Below, piece after piece: positions 32,299 to 40,693 of a DNA stretch of 64,000 nucleotides; within the stretch, counting starts at the first letter, position 1, and each line of letters starts with the position of its first letter. Below the pieces are notes generated by a model. The model was not told where the DNA came from. It did no database searches and saw nothing but the letters and a program-made list of their open reading frames with translations. This DNA comes from UBA5109 sp038148755 (GTDB lineage Bacteria; Pseudomonadota; Gammaproteobacteria; Pseudomonadales; Pseudohongiellaceae), in assembly GCA_038148755.1 (NCBI GenBank), contig JAYQWA010000008.1, positions 1-64,000 of the forward strand, in the 5' to 3' direction. The translations under genes and the position numbers were made by a program.

Positions 32299-34092
32299 AT
32301 GAACCATAAAATAAACGTTTCACGCTTAAGTCCCGATTTAAAACAATTATTAATTTTCCCTTTATTTTGTGCACTGGCCGCCTGTAGTAATGAAAATACC
32401 CAAGCACCCTCTGCTATGGAAACGCCAACACCTAATGAATCACAAGCCACAGCCTCTGTGTTACCTGTCATGTCTCCAGCTGTTGGCACTAATCTATTAA
32501 ATTGTGAAGAGCTGAGCTCACAATTTGTTTTTGAACAGACTGCGCTCACTGAAGTTTCGCAAGTGCCTGCAGGAATGCTTGAAGGCTATCCTGTTGGCGA
32601 ACACTGCCTGATCACCGGACAGATGAATCAGCGCGTCAGTGAAATTGATGGCAACTCTTATGCCATCGGTTTTGAAATGCGCCTGCCCGCTGACTGGAAC
32701 GGACGCTTCTTTCATCAGGCTAATGGCGGTATTGACGGTAGAGTTGCAACATCCATTGGCGGCATGCTGGGTGGCGGCCCTTTAAGTACCGCCTTGTCTG
32801 AAGGTTTTGCTGTCATCAATTCAGATGCCGGCCATCAGGGCCCAACACCTTTTTTTGGCATAGATCCGCAGGCACGGCTTGATTATGGTTACGCAGCTGT
32901 TGGCACGCTGACGCCGATGGCCAAGGCGCTGATTACCAGTGCTTATGGTAAAGGGCCTGACCGTTCCTATTTTGCCGGATGCTCCAATGGCGGGCGTCAT
33001 GCCATGATTGCGGCTGCGCGTTATGCTGATGAATACGATGGCATACTGGCAGGAAATCCGGGGTTTAATCTGCCCCAGGCTGCAGTTGCTCAGCTTTATG
33101 CTGCGCAGCAATTCACGCTGGTCAGTACGACAGTAAATGAGAATGGTGAGCCAGATATCAGTAGCGCGTTTACCCAGGCTGAAAGAGATTTGATTGCTGC
33201 TTCCATTCTTGAACAATGTGACAGCTTGGATGGCCTGGAAGATGGCATCGTGGCCAATCTGATGGCTTGTCAGGCTGCTTTTGACCTGGAGACGCATGTT
33301 CCGACCTGCACTGCAGAAAGAGATGGCAGCTGCCTAAGCGCTGAGCAGAAAACTGTGTATGGCAACATCATGAGCGGTGCCCGTAACTCTTCCGGAGAAT
33401 TGATTTATTCAAGCTTCCCCTACGATGCCGGTGTCAATAATTCCAATTGGGCATTTTGGAAATATGGCGCTTCACAGCGACTTGACCCAGGCTCAGTTGG
33501 TTTCATATTCAGCACCCCTCCCTTCGATTTTAACGAGTTTGTTGCCCAGAGCGGTTTACAGTTTGCGCTGAATTTTGACATGGATACTGACGCACCCAAG
33601 ATATTTGCCACTGAAGGTATTTACAGCGAAGCGGCTATGTCCTTTATGACGCCTCCAAACCCGACTGATTTGAGTACCCTGCGTGATCGTGGCGCCAAGA
33701 TGATGGTTTTCCATGGCACCTCTGACGGCATATTTTCCTCTGACGATACCGCACGCTGGTATAACGAATTAAATGCCCAAAATGCCGGTAACGCAGATGA
33801 GTTTACTCGACTTTATCTGGTCCCGGGGATGAATCATTGTGGCGGCGGACCCAGCACTGACCAGTTTGATATGGTCACTGCCCTGGTAAACTGGGTAGAA
33901 CAGGGTGAAACACCTGATCGCATTATTGCCTCAGCCCGAGGTCCCGGCAACCCTGTATCGGTAAATGAAGAGCTACCCGCTGACTGGGCGCCTGACCGTA
34001 CTCGCCCATTATGTCCTTATCCTGAAATAGCACGCTACAACGGCAGTGGCGATATTGAAGATGCTGCGAACTTCAGTTGTGAAGCACCCTGA
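32299..34092 (+). CDS. Tannase/feruloyl esterase family lipoprotein (copy 1)
   Basis: A 597-residue predicted lipoprotein (FCALAAC lipobox near residue 30) of the tannase/feruloyl esterase family, which hydrolyses ester bonds of gallate, ferulate or other aromatic acids. Nucleophile elbow: SYFAGCSNGGRHAM, with the Cys next to Ser that forms the disulfide linking triad residues in this family; Asp in VFHGTSDGIFSS; His in VPGMNHCGGGP with the partner Cys. Mature domain from about residue 60 to the end. Its location outside the cytoplasmic membrane suits release of hydroxycinnamates that the AAHS transporter could import and the divergent ech/ligase degrade. A close paralogue follows 34 bases later. 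Confidence 0.9.
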   Translation: MNHKINVSRLSPDLKQLLIFPLFCALAACSNENTQAPSAMETPTPNESQATASVLPVMSPAVGTNLLNCEELSSQFVFEQTALTEVSQVPAGMLEGYPVGEHCLITGQMNQRVSEIDGNSYAIGFEMRLPADWNGRFFHQANGGIDGRVATSIGGMLGGGPLSTALSEGFAVINSDAGHQGPTPFFGIDPQARLDYGYAAVGTLTPMAKALITSAYGKGPDRSYFAGCSNGGRHAMIAAARYADEYDGILAGNPGFNLPQAAVAQLYAAQQFTLVSTTVNENGEPDISSAFTQAERDLIAASILEQCDSLDGLEDGIVANLMACQAAFDLETHVPTCTAERDGSCLSAEQKTVYGNIMSGARNSSGELIYSSFPYDAGVNNSNWAFWKYGASQRLDPGSVGFIFSTPPFDFNEFVAQSGLQFALNFDMDTDAPKIFATEGIYSEAAMSFMTPPNPTDLSTLRDRGAKMMVFHGTSDGIFSSDDTARWYNELNAQNAGNADEFTRLYLVPGMNHCGGGPSTDQFDMVTALVNWVEQGETPDRIIASARGPGNPVSVNEELPADWAPDRTRPLCPYPEIARYNGSGDIEDAANFSCEAP

Positions 34093-34126
34093 ATAATACG
34101 CGCTGACTATTTTTAACGAGGTAACC

Positions 34127-35872
34127 ATGAAGCAAAAAACACGTCTTTTATCTTCGAAGTCCGGCCTTAATAAACTGCTGCTTTTATCATTATCAGGCGT
34201 GCTGGCTGCATGCGGCGAAAATTCTACTGAGCCTTCTGTCGATACCGCAATGCCAGCTGAAACGCTGGCAGCGGCAGAAGTTGGTAATGGCTTGTTAACC
34301 TGTGAAGAACTGAGTGCACAGTTTACTTTTGATCAAACCGTTATAACTGGAGTCTCAAGTGTTTCTGCTGGAATGCTTGAAGGATATACCGTTGGTGAAC
34401 ATTGTCTGATTACCGGTCATATGGACCAACGTCTCAGTGAAGTAGATGGCAACACCTATGCCATCGGTTTTGAAATGCGTCTACCTGCTGATTGGAATGG
34501 ACGCTTTTTTTACCACGCTAATGGCGGTGTCGACGGCTTTGTCCGTGCGGCAACAGGGAACCTGGGTGGCGGACAAACGACAAGTGCCCTGGAATTAGGT
34601 TATGCAGTAATCAATTCTGATGCCGGTCATCAGGGCCCGGCGCCTTTTTTTGGGATAGATCCACAGGCGCGGATTGACTACGGCTACAATGCAGTTGCCA
34701 GACTCACCCCAATGGCTAAAAACCTGATTTCGACAGCTTATGGCAGAGGCCCGGAGCGATCTTATTTTGCCGGATGTTCAAACGGTGGGCGTCATGGCAT
34801 GGTAGCCGCTGCACGCTATGCAGACGAGTATGATGGCATTCTTGCGGGAAACCCCGGCTTTAACCTGCCACAGGCTGCAGTCGCGCAACTTTATGCTGTA
34901 CAGCAATTTACGCTGGTAGCGACTTCATTAAACGAAAATGGCGATCCGGATATTAGCAGTGCTTTCACTCAGGCAGAAAGGGACCTGATTGCAAGTAAAG
35001 TGCTGGAACGTTGCGATGGTCTGGATGGCCTGGTTGATGGCATTGTCGCTGACAATATGGCATGCCGTACAGAATTTGAACTGGCTCGGGATGTGCCGAC
35101 TTGCGTAGCTGAAAGAGATGGCACCTGTTTATCCGATGCGCAGAAAACCGTGATGAACAATATTATGAGTGGCGCCCGCAATTCTGCTGGCGAAATGCTT
35201 TATACCAGCTTCCCTTATGACCCTGGAATGGCAGGGCAAAGTTGGGCGGGCTGGAAGTTCAATTCCTCACAAAGTCAGAATCGTGACCCAGGCGCAACGG
35301 CCGCAATTTTTACCGTCCCTCCTTTCGATATAGATGAATTCAGGGAAATGGGCGGCTATCAGTTTGCCATGAGCTTTGATATGGACAAAGATGCACCCAG
35401 AATTTACGGGGCTAACGAGTTATATACAGAATCCCCCATGTCTTTTATGACACCGCCTGATCCCTATAAATTGGACGGCTTGCAAGATGACGCCAAATTA
35501 ATGGTTTACCATGGCATGGCTGATGGTGTTTTCTCACCTGACGATACTATCCGCTGGTATTCTGAGCTCAATGCCCAACATGCTGGTAATGCTGACGACT
35601 TTGCCAGAGTCTATCTGGTGCCTGGTATGGGGCATTGTTCAAGTGGCCCAAGCACTGAGCAGTTCAACATGTTTGAAGCCCTGGTAGCCTGGGTAGAGGA
35701 AGGCATAGAACCTGACCGTATTATTGCTTCAGCCAGAAGCGATAATGATGAAATCCCAAGCGACTGGTCGGCGAACCGAACTCGCCCACTATGCCCTTTT
35801 CCGCAGGTGGCACGCTACAACGGTGAGGGTGATATTGAAGATGCCGCCAGTTTCAGTTGTGAAGCACCCTAA
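34127..35872 (+). CDS. Tannase/feruloyl esterase family lipoprotein (copy 2)
   Basis: A 581-residue paralogue of the preceding protein, with its own lipobox (LSGVLAAC). Most of the mature sequence aligns without gaps (for example both have GNPGFNLPQAAVAQLYA and SAFTQAERDLIA), so this is a tandem duplication. The same GCSNGGRH elbow, YHGMADGVFS Asp and VPGMGHCSSGP His are present, so both copies should be active. Differences cluster around the lid-like region (residues about 370-440), which could change the ester preferred. Preceded by GAGG in the gap and followed by two DUF3237 genes. Confidence 0.9.
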   Translation: MKQKTRLLSSKSGLNKLLLLSLSGVLAACGENSTEPSVDTAMPAETLAAAEVGNGLLTCEELSAQFTFDQTVITGVSSVSAGMLEGYTVGEHCLITGHMDQRLSEVDGNTYAIGFEMRLPADWNGRFFYHANGGVDGFVRAATGNLGGGQTTSALELGYAVINSDAGHQGPAPFFGIDPQARIDYGYNAVARLTPMAKNLISTAYGRGPERSYFAGCSNGGRHGMVAAARYADEYDGILAGNPGFNLPQAAVAQLYAVQQFTLVATSLNENGDPDISSAFTQAERDLIASKVLERCDGLDGLVDGIVADNMACRTEFELARDVPTCVAERDGTCLSDAQKTVMNNIMSGARNSAGEMLYTSFPYDPGMAGQSWAGWKFNSSQSQNRDPGATAAIFTVPPFDIDEFREMGGYQFAMSFDMDKDAPRIYGANELYTESPMSFMTPPDPYKLDGLQDDAKLMVYHGMADGVFSPDDTIRWYSELNAQHAGNADDFARVYLVPGMGHCSSGPSTEQFNMFEALVAWVEEGIEPDRIIASARSDNDEIPSDWSANRTRPLCPFPQVARYNGEGDIEDAASFSCEAP

Positions 35873-35910
35873 ACCACCTAAATAATTACTTGAATATTGA
35901 GGAGCAAGAA

Positions 35911-36450
35911 ATGACTAAATTCAAAATGCTTGTAGGCGTATTCAGCTTACTCGGCAGCTTTTATATCAGCAGCAGCCTGGCACAGGAGCAACCACAGGCA
36001 CCTGAATTAACTTTTGCCTTTGAAGTACTGGCTGAAGTTGCTGATCCGACCGTGATTGGGACTTTGCCCAATGGAACGCGTCGCATTGTCGATATTCTGG
36101 GGGGTACTTTTGAAGGGCCGGGCATAAAAGGTCGGGTAGTTCCGGGAGGCGCTGACTGGCAAATTATCCGGGAAGATGGCTTTACTGATATTGATGCCCG
36201 TTACACGCTTGAAACTGATCAGGGTGATTTAATTTATGTCTCCAATATCGGCATAAGACATGCGCCGCCGGAGGTGATGAGCCGGCTTAATGCGGGTGAA
36301 GTGGTCGATCAGTCAGAAATATACTTTCGTGCCGTGCCAAAGTTCGAGACCAGCGCACCGGAACTGGAATGGTTAATGAAATCTATCTTTGTCGCTACTG
36401 GTGAACGTTACCCCAATGGCGTTGTAATCCGTTTTTGGCGACTGCATTAA
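35911..36450 (+). CDS. DUF3237 protein, Sec-exported
   Basis: A 179-residue protein: signal peptide ending SLAQ, then the DUF3237 beta-barrel with FAFEVLAEV, RRIVDILGGTFEGPGIKGRVVPGGADWQIIREDG, DARYTLETDQGDLIYVSNIG and the end VVIRFWRL. DUF3237 proteins are found in many aromatic and steroid degradation neighbourhoods but no activity is established. Start set at ATG 35911, eight codons after a TTG and preceded by GAGGAG. The next gene is a paralogue with a Tat signal. Confidence 0.85.
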   Translation: MTKFKMLVGVFSLLGSFYISSSLAQEQPQAPELTFAFEVLAEVADPTVIGTLPNGTRRIVDILGGTFEGPGIKGRVVPGGADWQIIREDGFTDIDARYTLETDQGDLIYVSNIGIRHAPPEVMSRLNAGEVVDQSEIYFRAVPKFETSAPELEWLMKSIFVATGERYPNGVVIRFWRLH

Positions 36451-36489
36451 GAACCAAATCATCACAATCAATAAAGCAGATTAACTATC

Positions 36490-37047
36490 ATGGCTAATAA
36501 TAAGAATTCAGAATTAAAATTTAATCGTAGAGACATGCTTATCGGCGCCGCTGGTTTAACAATAGCAGCAGGTGTCACAAATGCGCAGGATAAAGCAGAA
36601 GTTCCACCACTAGTTCCACAAATTCCATTCAACTTTCCTGAAACAGAATTTGTCTATGAAGCTATCGTCGACATTGAACCCGGTATAGATCTGGGTAATG
36701 GACCACTTGGACAAAGATCTATGGTGCCGATAACCGGTGGTACTTTTGAGGGGCCGAATATACGTGGCACGGTACTTCCGGGTGGCGCTGACCGCCAACT
36801 CGTCAGGGAAGATGGCGTTCGACTGTTAGATGCCTTATATGAACTGCAAACCGATGATGGTGCAATTTTTACCGTGCGTAATCAGGTTATTTCACACCCT
36901 CAGCCAGGGCAGGTAAGGTTTTCATTCATACAGATTACTGCACCGGAAGAATATAACTGGCTCAACCAATCTATTCACGTGGGAACGCTTGATAGTTTAA
37001 GACCCGAACGCCAAGCTGTTTTGGTCAGGGTATTCCGACTAGTCTAG
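36490..37047 (+). CDS. DUF3237 protein with Tat signal
   Basis: A 185-residue paralogue of the preceding protein, with an N-terminal twin-arginine motif (NRRDMLIGAAGLTIAAG). The domain follows: FVYEAIVDI, GQRSMVPITGGTFEGPNIRGTVLPGGADRQLVREDGV, DALYELQTDDGAIFTVRNQ. Tat export implies folding, perhaps with a cofactor, before transport. Two DUF3237 copies sent out by two different routes side by side is unusual and may mean they form a hetero-oligomer outside or act on different intermediates. Confidence 0.86.
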   Translation: MANNKNSELKFNRRDMLIGAAGLTIAAGVTNAQDKAEVPPLVPQIPFNFPETEFVYEAIVDIEPGIDLGNGPLGQRSMVPITGGTFEGPNIRGTVLPGGADRQLVREDGVRLLDALYELQTDDGAIFTVRNQVISHPQPGQVRFSFIQITAPEEYNWLNQSIHVGTLDSLRPERQAVLVRVFRLV

Positions 37048-37054
37048 TTAAAAA

Positions 37055-37087
37055 GGTCTTCTCCAGAACTCTTTCTGGTTGAAGACC
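37055..37087 (+). other. Strong RNA hairpin between the DUF3237 and MBL genes
   Basis: Outer stem GGTCTTC / GAAGACC (37055-37061 and 37081-37087) and inner stem CCAGA / TCTGG (37063-37067 and 37074-37078) form a 12-bp hairpin with a small internal loop. No T run follows, so it may act as an mRNA-stabilising or processing structure rather than a complete intrinsic terminator. Confidence 0.55.
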
Positions 37088-37165
37088 AGAATAGTTACTG
37101 GCTGATTCAATTAAGAGCTTTTATACTCTTAGCCTTACCTCCTTAAAAAACCATAGGTAAGCACT

Positions 37166-38086
37166 ATGCGAAAACTATTCTTTCTTTTAACTATACTGAC
37201 AACCAGCCTGGCTGCCCACGCTCAGGAGTTCACTGATTTTGATGAAATAATGGAGGCCTTCGGGGCGAATCTGGAAGATGTCGTCATCACCACACAGGAA
37301 GTTGGACCAGGTTTGCATGTTTTATTCGGTAGCGGCGGCAACATTCTTGCTTCTATCGGAGAGCAGGGCACATTGATCGTTGACAGCATGTATGGCCCTC
37401 TGGTGCCAAAAATTCAGCAGAAAATTCGAGAACTCGGAGGCAGTGGTGTCAACTTTACCATCAACTCACATTTTCATTTCGACCATGCAGATGGGAACCC
37501 TCTGCTCATCGAGAGTGGTGCCTGGGTGATTGCACACACTAATGCACGCCGTTCAATGGCAGGAGAACATCTGATTGATATGGTCGGGCTTTCCTATCGC
37601 CAACCACCCTACCCCAAAGATGCCATGCCCGTGATAACCTACGATGACCATATGCAGTTTCATTTTAATGGTGAAACCATCGACCTGTTGCATTTTGGCC
37701 CGGCACATACCACTGGTGACACAGCCATTTATTTTCGTAATTCAAATGTTATCCATATGGGTGACGTCTTTAATGCATCCTACCCTTTTATTGATGCAGG
37801 CAATGGTGGGGATATTGACGGCATGATCGAATTTTGCAAAAGCATCCTTGACACTATTGAGCCAACCACAGCTGTTTTACCTGGCCATGGCCCGGTCATG
37901 GCTTATCAGGATCTGGTGGATTTCGTCAGCATGCTTGAAACCATTCGTGACCGAATTGGCCGTTTAATAGATGCTGGCTCCTCACTTGAAGACGTTATCG
38001 CAGCAGCACCAACCAGGGAGTTTGATGATCGTTATGGTGATCCTTCGACGCTTATTAATCGGGCTTATATGAACCTTTCACGCTGA
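37166..38086 (+). CDS. Exported metallo-beta-lactamase-fold hydrolase
   Basis: A 306-residue exported hydrolase: signal peptide ending AHAQ, then the MBL fold with metal motif HFHFDHADG (about residues 106-114), a further His in GPAHTTGDTAIYF, the Asp of VIHMGDVF and the His of LPGHGPVM. All ligands for a binuclear metal site are present. The family includes beta-lactamases, lactonases and quinoprotein-associated hydrolases; the neighbouring esterases make a lactone or thioester substrate conceivable, but this is not shown by sequence. It stands behind a hairpin and about 120 bases after the second DUF3237 gene. Confidence 0.87.
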   Translation: MRKLFFLLTILTTSLAAHAQEFTDFDEIMEAFGANLEDVVITTQEVGPGLHVLFGSGGNILASIGEQGTLIVDSMYGPLVPKIQQKIRELGGSGVNFTINSHFHFDHADGNPLLIESGAWVIAHTNARRSMAGEHLIDMVGLSYRQPPYPKDAMPVITYDDHMQFHFNGETIDLLHFGPAHTTGDTAIYFRNSNVIHMGDVFNASYPFIDAGNGGDIDGMIEFCKSILDTIEPTTAVLPGHGPVMAYQDLVDFVSMLETIRDRIGRLIDAGSSLEDVIAAAPTREFDDRYGDPSTLINRAYMNLSR

Positions 38087-38101
38087 TAGTACAAACTAAA
38101 C

Positions 38102-39169
38102 ATGCTTGATAGCCCTCAAATTTCAAAGGAAGCTTTTTTAAAATTGGCAAATTACCGCATGCCTTTCGGTAAATATGTCAACAAGTTGTTAGTTGATATT
38201 CCTGAAGAATATTTTATCTGGTTTGAAAAGAAAGGCTTTCCTGCAGGAGAACTGGGACATTACATGGCTATCATGCTCGAAATCAAAACCAATGGCCTGG
38301 AATATTTATTTGAGCCCCTTAAAAATAAGCAGCCCCTAAAAACTGATCCTATACAAAAAATAAGAGTGAGGATGAAGATGAAAAATAACAATGAAAGCCG
38401 AAGACAATTTTTAAGCAGTAGTGCCGCAATCGCGGCAACCACTGTGTTGGGTACTGCTGTAAAACCCGCACTGGCCCAGGAACATCAATATGTTTTTGCG
38501 CCACCGGCAGTGACTTCCATGGAAATTGCCGGAAGCTCTGAGCGCTTTCCTGTCAGACGGGTTTTCTGTCTTGGCCGGAATTACCGCGCTCATGCCATTG
38601 AGTCAGGTGACAACCCTGACGAAACACCCCCTTTTTTCTTTATCAAACCGCGTGATGCCGTTATAGACAGCCGCGATGGTTTTCCTTATCCACCGATGAC
38701 CAGTGAACTTCGTTATGAAGGCGAAATGGTCGTTGCCTTAAAAAGCGGTGGTGCCAATATCCGTGAAGAAGATGCGCTGGATCATGTTTATGCCTATGGT
38801 ATAGGTCTGGATATGACGCGCGAAGACCGCCAGCATGAAGCCCAGGCACTGTCACGCCCCTGGGCCATCAGTAAGTCCTTTGATAAATCAGCACCCTGCG
38901 GCCCACTTTATCCGGTTGAAACGCATGGGCACGCTGTGACTGGCCGTATCTGGTTGAGTGTCAATGGCGAAATCAAGCAGGATTCAGATCTGGCCTTGCA
39001 ACGCTGGTCAGTGCCTCAGGGCATTGCCATACTTTCCCAACATTATGAGCTGGCTGCAGGCGACATCATTATGACAGGCACTCCTGAAGGCATCGGCCTG
39101 GTTGAAAGAGGCGATGTTATAAGAGTCGGTATTGATAAGCTGGGTGAAATTGAAGTCAGAGTTATTTAA
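38102..39169 (+). CDS. DUF3820 domain read in frame into a Tat-signal FAH-fold hydrolase
   Basis: One open frame of 355 codons with two parts. Residues 1-80 are a DUF3820 protein (LANYRMPFGKYVNKLLVDIPEEYFIWF, LEIKTNGLEYLFEPL), normally a stand-alone cytoplasmic protein of about 75 residues. Residues 93-355 start MKNNNESRRQFLSSSAAIAA, a twin-arginine signal peptide, then a fumarylacetoacetate-hydrolase-family domain (RVFCLGRNYRAHAIESG, FFFIKPRDAVID, RYEGEMVV, AYGIGLDMTRED, SKSFDKSAPCGP, IMTGTPEGIG). A GTGAGG sequence at 38366-38371 is well placed for translation from ATG 38378. The likely products are therefore two, or a fusion plus an internally started, exported enzyme. FAH enzymes hydrolyse C-C bonds of beta-diketo acids. 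Confidence 0.85.
   Translation: MLDSPQISKEAFLKLANYRMPFGKYVNKLLVDIPEEYFIWFEKKGFPAGELGHYMAIMLEIKTNGLEYLFEPLKNKQPLKTDPIQKIRVRMKMKNNNESRRQFLSSSAAIAATTVLGTAVKPALAQEHQYVFAPPAVTSMEIAGSSERFPVRRVFCLGRNYRAHAIESGDNPDETPPFFFIKPRDAVIDSRDGFPYPPMTSELRYEGEMVVALKSGGANIREEDALDHVYAYGIGLDMTREDRQHEAQALSRPWAISKSFDKSAPCGPLYPVETHGHAVTGRIWLSVNGEIKQDSDLALQRWSVPQGIAILSQHYELAAGDIIMTGTPEGIGLVERGDVIRVGIDKLGEIEVRVI
38378..39169 (+). CDS. Tat-exported fumarylacetoacetate hydrolase-fold enzyme (preferred internal start)
   Basis: The 263-residue product expected from ATG 38378, six bases after GTGAGG. It begins directly with the twin-arginine signal (SRRQFLSSSAA, cleavage near ALAQ). The mature domain keeps the FAH metal ligands, seen as Glu in the EGEMVV region and Asp in GLDMTRED, and the GTPEGIG loop. 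Most FAH-family enzymes (fumarylpyruvate or acylpyruvate hydrolases) are cytoplasmic; an exported one beside exported esterases, DUF3237 and MBL proteins suggests ring-cleavage products are handled in the periplasm. Confidence 0.75.
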   Translation: MKNNNESRRQFLSSSAAIAATTVLGTAVKPALAQEHQYVFAPPAVTSMEIAGSSERFPVRRVFCLGRNYRAHAIESGDNPDETPPFFFIKPRDAVIDSRDGFPYPPMTSELRYEGEMVVALKSGGANIREEDALDHVYAYGIGLDMTREDRQHEAQALSRPWAISKSFDKSAPCGPLYPVETHGHAVTGRIWLSVNGEIKQDSDLALQRWSVPQGIAILSQHYELAAGDIIMTGTPEGIGLVERGDVIRVGIDKLGEIEVRVI

Positions 39170-39231
39170 GATGGGCATTGCCATGGTAGTAAGCAGAAAG
39201 TTTGCCACCGACAACTTTTGCAACATACCGG

Positions 39232-40632
39232 ATGACCAGTAATAAAAAAGTAGAAGAACATAAAGATCCTGGTTTTACTGCCGCATTGATTTGTTGTGGT
39301 GGGGTTCTTGCCATCATGATCTTTAGCGTCTTTCTGCTTAAAATCGAATTACACCTGGCGTTAACACTCGCTCTTATCTGGGCAGCCTTCAATGTGGCTC
39401 TTATCGGCTATCGATTTAAAGACACCAAACACTTGATGAATGACGGCATCATTGCTGCCGTTGGTGCCATTTATATTTTCATACTGATCGGTGTTGTGAT
39501 TGCCGCCCTGATTGAAAGTGGCACCATTGTCGGCATTATCGTATATGCCCTGGGCGTTGTTGATCCCCGCTGGTTCCTGCCTGCCTCCCTGCTAGTTTGC
39601 AGTTTTATGTCTTTGGCTACCGGCACCTCATGGGGCACAGTCGGAACAGCAGGTGTTGTATTAGTCGGACTTGGAGAATTTATTGGGATACCTGCCCCTA
39701 TGGTTGCAGGCGCAGTAATTTCGGGGGCACTATTCGGCGACAAGATGTCGCCTTTATCTGATACCACCATACTCGCAGCAACAGCAGTGGGAACTGAAGT
39801 TGACCAACATATAAGAGCCATGTTTTATACGACAGGCCCTACTTATTTAATAATTCTTATTATCTTCGGATTTCTTAGTTTTAATTATGGTGATGTAGCA
39901 TTAAGTCTTGAAGAAATTGATGCTTTAAGAGAACCCTTACTGCAACAGTTCTCGATCAATATTCTGGTGTTTCTGCCTCTGTTGATCATTATCGTCATGA
40001 GTTTTATGCGAATGGCTGCTGAACCCAGCATGATGGCAGGCACAGTAGTCGCGGTAATACTTGCCATGTTTCTACAGGGCCGTGAGTTTTCAGATATTCT
40101 ATACAGCCTGCAATATGGTTTTGTTTCAGACACCGGCATTGCAAGTATCGACACTCTGCTCACTCGTGGCGGTCTGCAAAGCATGATGTGGACATTATCA
40201 CTGGCACTGATTGCACTAGCACTTGGCGGCATTCTCAGTGGCGCCGGTTTCTTACGCGTTCTGGTCAGCGGTTTGATAAAAAGAATCAGAACGGCTACCC
40301 AGCTTGTGACTTCAACCATAGTAACCTGCATGCTGGCCAACATGAGCATGGGTGAAAACTATCTGGCAATCATTTTCGGCTCACGAATCTACAAGGACAC
40401 TTACAAGGAACGCGGCCTGCATCCTCGCATGCTGTCCAGATGTGTTGAGGAAGGTGCAACGCTCAGTGCCGGTTTGATTCCCTGGACAACCACTGGTGCC
40501 TTTTTTAGTGCGGCATTGAATGTACCGACAATACAGTACGCCCCCTGGGTTCTGTTATCTTCGTTCAATATAATTGTTTCTATCGGCCTGACGGCTCTTG
40601 GCAAGGGTATTTTTACAAAAAAACAGCCCTGA
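39232..40632 (+). CDS. NhaC-family Na+/H+ antiporter-like protein
   Basis: Inner-membrane protein of 466 residues with about eleven hydrophobic segments. FMSLATGTSWGTVGTAGVV and SGALFGDKMSPLSDTTILAA are the paired motifs of the NhaC antiporter family, whose members exchange Na+ for H+ or, in related subgroups, malate or lactate. No gene-specific context defines the substrate; it follows the FAH gene by 62 bases and precedes another carrier, so it may move a carboxylate or provide sodium balance. ATG 39232 is chosen over an in-frame TTG at 39202. Confidence 0.83.
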   Translation: MTSNKKVEEHKDPGFTAALICCGGVLAIMIFSVFLLKIELHLALTLALIWAAFNVALIGYRFKDTKHLMNDGIIAAVGAIYIFILIGVVIAALIESGTIVGIIVYALGVVDPRWFLPASLLVCSFMSLATGTSWGTVGTAGVVLVGLGEFIGIPAPMVAGAVISGALFGDKMSPLSDTTILAATAVGTEVDQHIRAMFYTTGPTYLIILIIFGFLSFNYGDVALSLEEIDALREPLLQQFSINILVFLPLLIIIVMSFMRMAAEPSMMAGTVVAVILAMFLQGREFSDILYSLQYGFVSDTGIASIDTLLTRGGLQSMMWTLSLALIALALGGILSGAGFLRVLVSGLIKRIRTATQLVTSTIVTCMLANMSMGENYLAIIFGSRIYKDTYKERGLHPRMLSRCVEEGATLSAGLIPWTTTGAFFSAALNVPTIQYAPWVLLSSFNIIVSIGLTALGKGIFTKKQP

Positions 40633-40693
40633 ATTGTGATAGCTTTTACTCTGTCAAGCCGGGACAAAATAATAATAAGGGAATCAATCACTC

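Noticed and set aside
39885..40349. 154-codon minus-strand open frame
   Set aside because: Antisense to the NhaC-like membrane gene; composition follows the complementary strand of hydrophobic codons.
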